Shown: positions 7,617-13,425 of the stretch, one piece after another | Position numbering within the stretch: the stretch's first letter is position 1 | Layout of the letters: the number at the start of each line of letters is the position of its first letter | Translations under genes and position numbers: made by a program | Assembly: GCA_025929745.1 (NCBI GenBank) | Contig: JAICPQ010000012.1 | Location: 1-18,481, forward strand | Direction: 5' to 3' | Source of the DNA: Burkholderiales bacterium | GTDB taxonomy: Bacteria; Pseudomonadota; Gammaproteobacteria; Burkholderiales; SG8-39 | Length of the DNA: 18,481 bases | Notes under the pieces: generated by a model | The model's database searches: none | The model's input: only the letters and a program-made list of their open reading frames with translations | What the model was told of the DNA's origin: nothing

Positions 7617-8536
7617 GAGAGTCCTTTCATGGCATGCCACAACGCCTCGACTTCGCGTTGCTCGACGCCGTTGGTAATGAAAACGAGCGCCGCCTCGCCC
7701 TTCGCCACGGGCCGCAGGCGATCGAAAACATGGCGCACGCCCTGCACGAGAACCAGCCCCTCCTCTACCGGCACCACGCCCTTCACGCGAAGCAGGTCCT
7801 TCCCGCGCAATTCGACCAGCGTCGCCAGGAAATGCTGGAGCAGCGCTTTGAGCACCGGCTGCTCGAACCTCATCGAGAAGCTACGGATCGCGCTGTCATG
7901 CGCCGCGGCGCAGAAAACCTGGTCTGTCCCTGGTTTCGCGTCGAGGAGGCGCTTGGCCTCCACCTTGCCGAAGCGCGCCGGGATGCATTCGACCGCCGGA
8001 TTAAGCGCCCGGATCTCCGCTTCGACTGGAGCGAAATCTTTCGCCCGGTCCGCTTTGGAAAGCACCACCACGTCGGCGGCGGCGATCTGGCTGCGAGCGA
8101 TTCCCATCGACGCCTTGCGCGCTTCGGGATCGGCCGCGTCGACCACGGTCACAATAGGTCCGAGCTTGAAGTCGCGCGTGAGCGCGTGGTCGGAGTAGAG
8201 CGTCTGCGCGACCGGTCCCGGATCGGCGAGCCCGCTCGTCTCCACGATTACGCGATCGAAGCCGGCGATCTCGCCCCGGCGCCGGCGCATCGCCGCACCC
8301 ATCAGCGCCTCCTCAAGGTCGCCGCGTACATGGCAGCAGAGGCACCCGTTTGGCAGCGCGACGGCGGCCTCGGTGGAGTTCTCTACGAGCGCGTGATCGA
8401 CCGGCACGTCGCCGAACTCGTTCACAATGACAAGCGAGTCGCGCTCCTCCCTCAGGAGCTCGTTCACCAGCGTCGTCTTGCCGCTGCCGAGGAACCCGGT
8501 AACCACGACGACCGGCGTTCGCCCGTCGGGCTTCAC
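7613..8536 (-). CDS. CobW/G3E-family GTPase, putative metallochaperone
   Basis: From GTG 8536 the product has 307 residues. It shows Walker A GFLGSGKT (14-21), the zinc/metal-binding GCLCC motif (CLCC at 65-68), ETSGLADP (99-106), the NKxD-like guanine site SKAD (160-163) and a CobW C-terminal domain (LRVKGVVPVEEG). G3E GTPases load or insert metals (Zn, Co, Ni, Fe) into target proteins in the cytoplasm. No histidine-rich metal-storage stretch is present. GTG 8536 overlaps the upstream stop as GTGA with GGA about 7-9 nt before it. An in-frame TTG at 8554 would add six residues and is less likely. Position between an LVIVD propeller gene and a Bug receptor gene, with 4-bp overlaps on both sides, suggests it serves a metal-dependent partner from this operon. 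That last point is inference. Confidence 0.92.
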   Translation of the reverse strand: MKPDGRTPVVVVTGFLGSGKTTLVNELLREERDSLVIVNEFGDVPVDHALVENSTEAAVALPNGCLCCHVRGDLEEALMGAAMRRRRGEIAGFDRVIVETSGLADPGPVAQTLYSDHALTRDFKLGPIVTVVDAADPEARKASMGIARSQIAAADVVVLSKADRAKDFAPVEAEIRALNPAVECIPARFGKVEAKRLLDAKPGTDQVFCAAAHDSAIRSFSMRFEQPVLKALLQHFLATLVELRGKDLLRVKGVVPVEEGLVLVQGVRHVFDRLRPVAKGEAALVFITNGVEQREVEALWHAMKGLS

Positions 8537-9738
8537 ACTTTCATTTCCAGGCAATAAAGGCCGCCGCCGCCGCGGTCCACCGTGAACACGATGCCGCGAT
8601 CGTCGACGAAGACGTCGTTCAGCTGCGCGGCGCCGGTCCTGGAGTTCTCCGGCGTCGGCGGCACGAAATAGGCGATCTCGCGCGGGGAATACGGGTCGCT
8701 CACGTCGTAGGCGCGCACGCCGCCGTTAAAGAACGTGCCGAGCACGATGTCTTCCGAACGCCAAGCCCCCGGTACCGGCGTGTTCTCGTGCAGGTTGTGC
8801 GCGCCGAAGCGTCCGCCGCGGTTCCGGAAAGAATCGAGCGGCGGCATCGGCAGCGTGGAAATGCTCACGAGATGCTTTTCGTCGCGTGCGTCGATGAGCC
8901 ACACGAGCTTCGGATGATCGGCCGCGTTGTCCTTCACTGATTCGTCGCTCACCACGAGCAGCCCCTTGCCAAAGAAGGGCAGCGCGGTGTGATTGAAGCC
9001 GTTGTACGGCGGCGAATTGGTCCAGCGCGAGATCATCTTCGGCCGCGCGCGGTCGGAAATGTCGATCACCATCACGCCGCCGTCGATGTAGGCGAGGTAG
9101 CACCGATCGGGACGCTCGGGATAGACGTTCGTGTTGTGCGCGCGGAAGCCGGCGTCGAACTTGGCCGGCAGGCGCTCGGGCGGCGGCGCGTCGTCGCCCT
9201 CCATCGTTCCCGGCAGGTGCCAGCGGCCCACTGCCACGGGCTTCGCCGGATTCGCCACGTCGACGATGCGGTAGATCTGATCGTCCTTGGGGTTGCGCGG
9301 TTTCAGCTCCGGATCGGCGCACGCCATGTGCACCGTCTTCCCGTCCACGAACCAAAGCTGGTGGCAGCCGCGCGAATGCGGACCCGAAGCATCGAAGAAC
9401 GAGATGGATTTCGGCTTCTCCGGCTTGGAGATGTCGAAGAGCTCGAAGCCCGCGGGCTTCAGCCCGAACTTGGTCACCTGATAGGCCACCGCCATCAAGT
9501 CACCCGCAACCTCGAGAGAATTCGAGCGCATCTGCGCGTGCGCCAAGTCCGTCTGCACGATCACCTTGGGCGAGCGCGGGTCGCTCACGTCGACCGCGGT
9601 GAAGTTCTTCGGCGCGCTTTCGTGCGCTAGCCAGAGCACGCGGCGGCCGTCGCGCGCGAGCTGCATTGACATGCCCTCGCCCATGCCACCGAAACCGTTC
9701 AGCGTGTGCTGGGCGAGAAGCTTCATGTTGAGGAACAT
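8533..9738 (-). CDS. LVIVD-repeat beta-propeller protein, 401 residues
   Basis: Six repeats of the LVIVD type are visible, each a hydrophobic strand ending in D-V/I-S-D/N-P-x-x-P: near residues 48, 100, 158, 224, 281 and 343. This predicts a six-bladed propeller. There is no signal peptide, so it is probably cytoplasmic. Histidines recur in loop positions between repeats: H121 and H126 (GPHSRGCHQ), H201 (RAHNTN), H250 (NHTALP), H314 and H317 (GAHNLHEN). Such placement could form a metal site, which fits the CobW GTPase gene coupled directly downstream, but no family biochemistry that I know proves it. The start is ATG 9738, with TAGGG just before it; ATG 9724-9726 has no SD sequence. It is first in the operon with cobW-like and Bug genes. 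Alternative reading: a non-catalytic binding scaffold. Confidence 0.85.
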   Translation of the reverse strand: MFLNMKLLAQHTLNGFGGMGEGMSMQLARDGRRVLWLAHESAPKNFTAVDVSDPRSPKVIVQTDLAHAQMRSNSLEVAGDLMAVAYQVTKFGLKPAGFELFDISKPEKPKSISFFDASGPHSRGCHQLWFVDGKTVHMACADPELKPRNPKDDQIYRIVDVANPAKPVAVGRWHLPGTMEGDDAPPPERLPAKFDAGFRAHNTNVYPERPDRCYLAYIDGGVMVIDISDRARPKMISRWTNSPPYNGFNHTALPFFGKGLLVVSDESVKDNAADHPKLVWLIDARDEKHLVSISTLPMPPLDSFRNRGGRFGAHNLHENTPVPGAWRSEDIVLGTFFNGGVRAYDVSDPYSPREIAYFVPPTPENSRTGAAQLNDVFVDDRGIVFTVDRGGGGLYCLEMKV

Positions 9739-9761
9739 GGCCCTAAGATATCATCGCCACG
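9739..9761. promoter_or_regulatory. Very short divergent control region
   Basis: Only 23 bp separate the start codons of two divergent genes, so both promoters must extend into the opposite coding sequence. For the plus-strand gene, TAAGAT (9744-9749) resembles a -10 box (4/6), with TTCATG (9722-9727) 16 bp upstream as a weak -35. The transcript would begin about 6 nt before ATG 9762, with no SD sequence. The minus-strand gene does have TAGGG next to its ATG. Confidence 0.3.
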
Positions 9762-10715
9762 ATGCGCTTCTTCCTCTCGCTGCTCCTTTCATTTTCCTGT
9801 TTCGCTGCGCACGCCTGGCCTACGAAACCGGTGCGCCTCATCGTCGCCTATCCGCCCGGCGGCGGCATCGACGTGCTGGCGCGCCAGCTCGCCGACAAGC
9901 TGACTGCGGTTTGGGGACAGCCGGTGGTGGTCGAGAACCGGCCTGGCGCCAACACCATCGTCGCGACTGACGCCGTGGCGAAGGCCGCGCCCGACGGCCA
10001 CACCGCCCTCATGACGACGGACGCAACGTTCTCGATCAACCCGCACCTTTACGCAAAGTTGCCCTACGACGCGCAGCGCGACTTCGCGCCGGTGACGATG
10101 CTGGTGCTTCTGCAGCAACTGCTGGTCGCCCACCCGTCGCTTCCCGCGAACACGGTTCCCGAGCTCGTCGCGCTTGCCAAGGCGAAACCCGGTGCGATCA
10201 ACTATGCCTCCTACGGCAGCGGCAGCCAGCCGCATCTCGCCGGCGAGATGCTGAAGAACAAGGCCGGCATCGACCTCGTGCATGTGCCGTACAAGGGAAT
10301 CTCACTCGCCGTGCCCGCGGTCATGGCGGGCGAAGTGCAGCTCACCTTCGCCGGCATCGCCACCTCGATGCCGCAGCTTAAGGCCGGGCGCATCAAGGCG
10401 CTGGCAATCGGCGGAGCGTCGCGCTCACCGCTTCTGCCGCAAGTGCCCACGTTCACTGAGCTCGGCCTTCCCGAGGTCGAGACGCATGCCTGGTTCGGCC
10501 TCTTCATCCCGGCCGGCTCGCCCACGGAGGCTGTGACGCGCATTTATCAGGACGCGAAGAAGATCGTCGAAGAGCCCGCGTTCCGGGAGAAAGAGCTCAT
10601 TCAGAGGGGCTACGAGGTCGTCGCCAGCTCGCCGGAACAGTTTGCCAACTATCTAAAGAAGGACAGCGAAAACCGCGCTCGCGCGGTAAGAATCTCGGGA
10701 GCCAAGGCGGAGTAA
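9762..10715 (+). CDS. Second Bug/TctC-family periplasmic solute-binding receptor
   Basis: A 317-residue secreted receptor. The signal peptide MRFFLSLLLSFSCFAAHA precedes the mature start WPTKPVRLIVAYPPGGGIDV, where the binding-loop PPGG-x-D pattern is canonical. VENRPGANTIVATDAVAKAA, PDGHT, LPYDAQRDFAPVT and LVHVPYKG follow at the expected positions. Like the receptor encoded at 6660-7616 it has no transporter membrane genes nearby. The two are clearly diverged paralogues, not a recent duplication. It is transcribed away from the LVIVD operon and is followed after 3 bp, in the same frame, by an alpha/beta hydrolase, so it may recognise that enzyme's substrate or product. ATG 9762 is well supported by the signal peptide, although no SD sequence precedes it. 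The ligand is unknown; many Bug proteins bind dicarboxylates, aromatic acids or amides. Confidence 0.94.
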   Translation: MRFFLSLLLSFSCFAAHAWPTKPVRLIVAYPPGGGIDVLARQLADKLTAVWGQPVVVENRPGANTIVATDAVAKAAPDGHTALMTTDATFSINPHLYAKLPYDAQRDFAPVTMLVLLQQLLVAHPSLPANTVPELVALAKAKPGAINYASYGSGSQPHLAGEMLKNKAGIDLVHVPYKGISLAVPAVMAGEVQLTFAGIATSMPQLKAGRIKALAIGGASRSPLLPQVPTFTELGLPEVETHAWFGLFIPAGSPTEAVTRIYQDAKKIVEEPAFREKELIQRGYEVVASSPEQFANYLKKDSENRARAVRISGAKAE

Positions 10716-10718
10716 CGC

Positions 10719-11498
10719 CTGGACACTGTTTACGTCGATCCTGCGCCAAGGCTCGCGGTCTCGGTCGCGGGCGATGGCGAGCTTGTCCTTTTTCTCCACG
10801 GCATCCGCGGCAACCGGCGCAACTGGGCTGGACAGATTGAATTTTTCCAGCGCTACTTCCGCGTAGTCGCGCCCGACGCGCGCGGCTATGGCGATTCGGA
10901 TGATTACGAAGGGCCGCTCACCTTCGACGATTTCACGGGCGACGTGCTGCGCGTGGCCATGCACCTCGGCGCGGGAAAGTTTCACCTCGTCGGTCTTTCG
11001 ATGGGCGGACGCGTGGCGCGCAACGTGGCGCTCGCGGCGCCGGAACGAGTGCGCTCGCTCGTGCTCATCAGCACGCACCCGGGCTTCGATTCGATGACGC
11101 CAGACGCGGTGAAGCAATTCGTCCAGGAGCGCCGCTCGTATACCCCGCAGAGGCTGCGCCGAATCCTCGGCAGCGGAGCGAGCGATGCCGCCTACCAGGA
11201 GCTCCTCGACAGCGTGGCGCGCATTCACCAGGCGTCGTACGAGAAAACGCTCGAAGCCTCGGTGAGCCAGGACCGTGCCGCGCCGGTCGAAAAAATCACC
11301 GCGCCCACCCTCGTCGTGGCCGGGGAAGAGGACACCGTGTATCCGCCCGAGCTCGCGCAGGAGCTCGCGCGGCGAATCCCTAGAGCCGAGCTCCTCATCT
11401 TCGAGCGCACAGGCCACCTCGCCAACCTCGAGCAGCCCGAGCGCTTCAACCGCGCGCTTTTCGATTTCCTTGGCCGCCAGCGCAGCCGGATGAAATAA
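10719..11498 (+). CDS. Alpha/beta-fold hydrolase, apparently starting at a CTG codon
   Basis: The 259-residue product is a complete alpha/beta hydrolase: oxyanion-hole motif HGIRG (27-31), nucleophile elbow GLSMGG with S94, acid D205 in GEEDTVYP, and base H233 in TGHLANLEQP. It resembles enol-lactonase or meta-cleavage hydrolases of catabolic pathways, but the substrate is unknown. No ATG, GTG or TTG occurs in frame between the preceding stop (10713-10715) and GTG 10944, which is far too late because it removes the first strands and the oxyanion hole. CTG 10719 gives a normal N-terminus (DTVYVDPAPRLAVSVAGDG) and has GGAG (10709-10712) exactly six bases before it. I therefore place the start there. 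It follows the Bug gene by 3 bp, so the two are coupled. A sequencing error hiding an ATG is the alternative. Confidence 0.88.
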   Translation: MDTVYVDPAPRLAVSVAGDGELVLFLHGIRGNRRNWAGQIEFFQRYFRVVAPDARGYGDSDDYEGPLTFDDFTGDVLRVAMHLGAGKFHLVGLSMGGRVARNVALAAPERVRSLVLISTHPGFDSMTPDAVKQFVQERRSYTPQRLRRILGSGASDAAYQELLDSVARIHQASYEKTLEASVSQDRAAPVEKITAPTLVVAGEEDTVYPPELAQELARRIPRAELLIFERTGHLANLEQPERFNRALFDFLGRQRSRMK

Positions 11499-11504
11499 CA
11501 TCCC

Positions 11505-11522
11505 TCCTCCGCAAAAGGAGGA
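11505..11522 (+). promoter_or_regulatory. Hairpin enclosing the SD sequence of the short-chain dehydrogenase gene
   Basis: TCCTCC (11505-11510), loop GCAAAA, GGAGGA (11517-11522) forms a perfect 6-bp stem. The 3' arm is an almost ideal SD sequence four bases before ATG 11527. In the mRNA the stem would hide the ribosome site, so translation might depend on ribosomes arriving from the hydrolase gene, whose stop ends at 11498, or on temperature. The pairing is visible in the sequence; the regulatory effect is inferred. Confidence 0.5.
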
Positions 11523-11526
11523 ACTC

Positions 11527-12282
11527 ATGGCAGCGACAAAAAGGGTGGCGCTCGTGACGGGCGCCGGCAGCGGCATCGGCAAGTCCGCCGCGCTCGCGCT
11601 TCTGAAGGACGGCTACTACGTCGGCCTGGTCGGACGGCGCAAGGAACTACTCGAAAAAACGGCCGGCGAGTCCGGCGCCAAAGAGCGCGCCCTGGTGCTC
11701 GCCGCCGACATCACGAGAGATGATGAAGTCGCCAAGGTATTTTCCGAGATCAAGGAGAAGTGCGGCCGCCTCGACGTCCTCTTCAACAACGCGGGCATCG
11801 GGGCGCCCGCCGTGCCGATGGAGGACCTGCCGATCGAGAAGTTCCGCGAGGTGGTGAACATCAACCTCGTGGCCATGTTCATGTGCACGCAGCACGCCAT
11901 CCGCATCATGAAGGCGCAGCACCCCAAAGGCGGGCGCATCATCAACAATGGCTCAATCTCGGCGCACGCGCCGCGACCCATGTCGGTCGCCTACACGTCA
12001 ACCAAGCATGCGGTCACCGGCCTCACGAAGTGCATCTCGCTCGACGGTCGCAAGGACGACATCGCCGGCTGCCAGATCGACATCGGCAACGCGCTCACCG
12101 AACTTGCCGCGCGCATGGCGAAGGGCGTTCCGCAAGCCGACGGCTCGATCAAACCCGAGCCGCTAATGGACGTGAAGCACGTCGGCGACGCGGTGCTGCA
12201 AATGGCCAACCTGCCGCTCGACGTGAACGTGCAGTTCATGACGATCATGGCCACCAAGATGCCCTTCGTTGGCCGCGGCTAG
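11527..12282 (+). CDS. Classical short-chain dehydrogenase/reductase (SDR)
   Basis: A 251-residue cytoplasmic oxidoreductase of the classical SDR family. The nucleotide-binding motif TGAGSGIG lies at 11-18, the adenine-contact acid D61 in AADIT, the structural NNAG at 87-90, and the catalytic tetrad is N111 or N113 (VNINLV), S143, Y156 and K160 (YTSTK). Two arginines after the second strand (GRRKE, 37-38) suggest NADP(H) preference. It converts an alcohol to a ketone or the reverse on an unknown substrate. The segment after the catalytic lysine is slightly unusual: the expected PG motif is replaced by IDIGNALTELAARM. The start is certain, with AAAAGGAGG just upstream of the ATG, although that site is sequestered in a hairpin. 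It lies 28 bp after the hydrolase gene and is probably the last gene of the receptor-hydrolase-dehydrogenase operon. Confidence 0.93.
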   Translation: MAATKRVALVTGAGSGIGKSAALALLKDGYYVGLVGRRKELLEKTAGESGAKERALVLAADITRDDEVAKVFSEIKEKCGRLDVLFNNAGIGAPAVPMEDLPIEKFREVVNINLVAMFMCTQHAIRIMKAQHPKGGRIINNGSISAHAPRPMSVAYTSTKHAVTGLTKCISLDGRKDDIAGCQIDIGNALTELAARMAKGVPQADGSIKPEPLMDVKHVGDAVLQMANLPLDVNVQFMTIMATKMPFVGRG

Positions 12283-12293
12283 CTTTCTCGGTT

Positions 12294-12311
12294 CCCCCCT
12301 GCCAAGGGAGG
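12294..12311. repeat. GC-rich imperfect inverted repeat between convergent genes
   Basis: CCCCCCT (12294-12300), loop GCCA, AGGGAGG (12305-12311) pairs with one C-A mismatch. It lies between the stops of two convergent genes and could act as a bidirectional transcription barrier, but there is no T-run on either side. It also looks like the kind of short C/G-rich intergenic element found in many copies in some betaproteobacteria. A genome-wide count would decide. Confidence 0.35.
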
Positions 12312-12331
12312 GTGGCGAGCGGGGGTCCGAA

Positions 12332-12679
12332 TTAGTATCTCGGGCCGACGTGCTCCGTGCTCGTCTTCACCGACTCCACCGCCGTCCCTGCCGTTCGAAT
12401 GACGACTTCATACCGGCGCTTCGTAGCAGCCATCGGTGTCGCGTCCTCGCGACCGCACCAGAGAAGAGTTCCCTGCGCATCTCTGCCCTGCTGACAGTAG
12501 AACCGGTCTTTCTCCAGTAGGATCTGCGCGTCTGCCACCCGAGCGCCCGGTCTGATGAACGTGGCGATCCTTTCTTGGAAGCCAGCATCGTCCCTGGGGA
12601 GCACTGCGAGCTCACCTGCATCTGCAGGTAACGCTGTTACTAGAACGAGTCCGGCAACGGCGTGCCGAGGGATTCTCAT
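12332..12679 (-). CDS. Small secreted hypothetical protein, 115 residues
   Basis: The N-terminus (MRIPRHAVAGLVLVTALPADA) is a typical cleavable signal peptide, with cleavage likely after ADA, leaving about 94 periplasmic residues. Mature features are FIRPGARVADAQILLEKDRF (41-60), reminiscent of the G-x-x-x-x-DA-x-x-LL repeat of small lipoprotein/BamE-like secreted proteins, and two cysteines (C62, C75) suited to one disulfide. I do not recognise a named family and no catalytic motif is visible. I chose ATG 12679 because AGGTG lies about five bases upstream and the signal peptide starts properly. An upstream ATG at 12715 would put a charged segment before the signal. It is convergent with the dehydrogenase gene and downstream of the proline-rich lipoprotein gene, with 158 bp between them. 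Confidence 0.7.
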   Translation of the reverse strand: MRIPRHAVAGLVLVTALPADAGELAVLPRDDAGFQERIATFIRPGARVADAQILLEKDRFYCQQGRDAQGTLLWCGREDATPMAATKRRYEVVIRTAGTAVESVKTSTEHVGPRY

Positions 12680-12749
12680 GCCGCACCTGATTTCCGCGCG
12701 CTTCTCGCACGGCACCGACGGAGTAGACGGTGGCCGTCAACGACACGCT

Positions 12750-12778
12750 GTTAAAGGGCAACAGGAACAATAGAACAA
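12750..12778 (-). promoter_or_regulatory. Possible promoter of the small secreted protein gene
   Basis: Within the 158-bp gap 12680-12837, the minus strand has TTGTTC (12778-12773) and TTTAAC (12755-12750) spaced by 17 bp, matching sigma-70 boxes at 3/6 and 4/6. The match is weak. The gap holds nothing else I can support; a 65-codon minus-strand frame across it has no coding character. Confidence 0.2.
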
Positions 12779-12837
12779 CGGTATCCCCACCCCTAAGGTC
12801 AAAGACCACAAACTGGCAACGGCGGGGTGAAGCTTTA

Positions 12838-13371
12838 TCAGTCCTTCATCTGGAAGCGTAGTCGCATCGTCAGCGGACCCTCTTGCCCGGGTACGGCGAG
12901 CAATGGATATGGCTGCGCGCGCTGGATGGCTCGCCTCACGGCCGCGTCATAGGCCGGAAAGCCGCTGCTCGTTAACGTCCTCAACCCCGTCACCGCGCCG
13001 TTGTCGGACAGCACGACCTCGACAAGCGCGCTCGCAGAATCCGGCACATTACGGGGCACTTCCAGGTTCTTTCTCACCATGCTTCGGATCACCGCGGCGT
13101 ATGCCGCCTGATCGGCGTAGACCGCCGGCTCGTTGATGCTTGGTGCGGAAGCAGCTTCCCCGAGTGGCCGGGATGCGACCTGCGGAGGTGCGACCGCCTG
13201 CGTGCGCGCAGCGGTGGACTCAGGTTGTTGCGGCGGCTGCGGTGGTTGCGGCGGCTGCGGTTGTTGCGCCGGCTGCGGTGGCTGCGGTGGTTGCGGTGAT
13301 TGCGGTGCCTGTTGTGCGCAGGAGCACAGAAGCAACGCCGCGCTGAGCGCATAGCTGCGATGCATGAGCAT
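12838..13371 (-). CDS. Proline-rich lipoprotein with TonB/TolA-like C-terminal domain
   Basis: This 177-residue protein begins with a short lipoprotein signal (lipobox LCSC, lipidated cysteine probably C18). Next comes a Pro/Gln tract of QPP triplets (about 22-50), a flexible linker, and a globular C-terminal domain (about 85-175). That domain has the TonB_C/TolA pattern: VEVVLSDNGAVTGLRTLTSS (117-136), then GFPAYDAAVRRAI and a terminal strand. TonB and TolA normally have an inner-membrane helix; here the anchor appears to be lipid. The Pro/Gln tract would span periplasm as in TonB, but whether the protein contacts ExbBD-like or TolQR motors is unknown. There are two close ATGs (13371, 13365); neither has an SD sequence. 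A TACAAT hexamer ends exactly six bases before ATG 13371, suggesting a leaderless transcript. It is divergent from the peptidase gene. Confidence 0.82.
   Translation of the reverse strand: MLMHRSYALSAALLLCSCAQQAPQSPQPPQPPQPAQQPQPPQPPQPPQQPESTAARTQAVAPPQVASRPLGEAASAPSINEPAVYADQAAYAAVIRSMVRKNLEVPRNVPDSASALVEVVLSDNGAVTGLRTLTSSGFPAYDAAVRRAIQRAQPYPLLAVPGQEGPLTMRLRFQMKD
13223..13315. repeat. Short tandem repeat encoding the Pro/Gln tract
   Basis: About ten degenerate 9-bp units of the form GGTTGCGGC or GGCTGCGGT (plus-strand view) encode QPP triplets of the lipoprotein. All changes are multiples of three, so the frame stays open. Slippage would change linker length rather than switch the gene off. 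Confidence 0.75.
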
Positions 13372-13425
13372 CGGGCGATTGTAAATACGTTGCTTTACGC
13401 GGGCTGCAGCGCCTAGACTGCCGCC
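13372..13425. promoter_or_regulatory. Divergent promoter region with -10 boxes abutting both start codons
   Basis: Minus strand: TACAAT (13383-13378, 5/6 match) followed by six bases and then ATG 13371. Plus strand: TTGCTT (13390-13395), 18 bp, TAGACT (13414-13419, 4/6), six bases and then GTG 13426. Neither gene has an SD sequence at a useful distance. Both transcripts would start at or next to the start codon, that is, be leaderless. Confidence 0.45.

Noticed and set aside
8537..8554. TTG start of the CobW gene at 8554
   Set aside because: GTG 8536 gives a GTGA overlap with the upstream stop and has GGA at proper distance; TTG has no better SD sequence.
7089..9630. Plus-strand open frames of 369, 307 and 213 codons
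   Set aside because: They are antisense to the Bug receptor, CobW and LVIVD genes, which carry complete family motifs and 4-bp operon overlaps.
10653..11582. Minus-strand frame of 309 codons
   Set aside because: It is antisense to the hydrolase, whose catalytic triad is intact; no family signature.
13223..13315. CRISPR-like tandem repetition
   Set aside because: Units are 9 bp with no spacers, inside a coding sequence, and encode a Pro/Gln linker.
13133..13354. Gly/Cys-rich plus-strand frame resembling a repetitive structural protein
   Set aside because: It is the reverse reading of the QPP-encoding repeat; the minus-strand lipoprotein has a signal peptide and a TonB-like domain.
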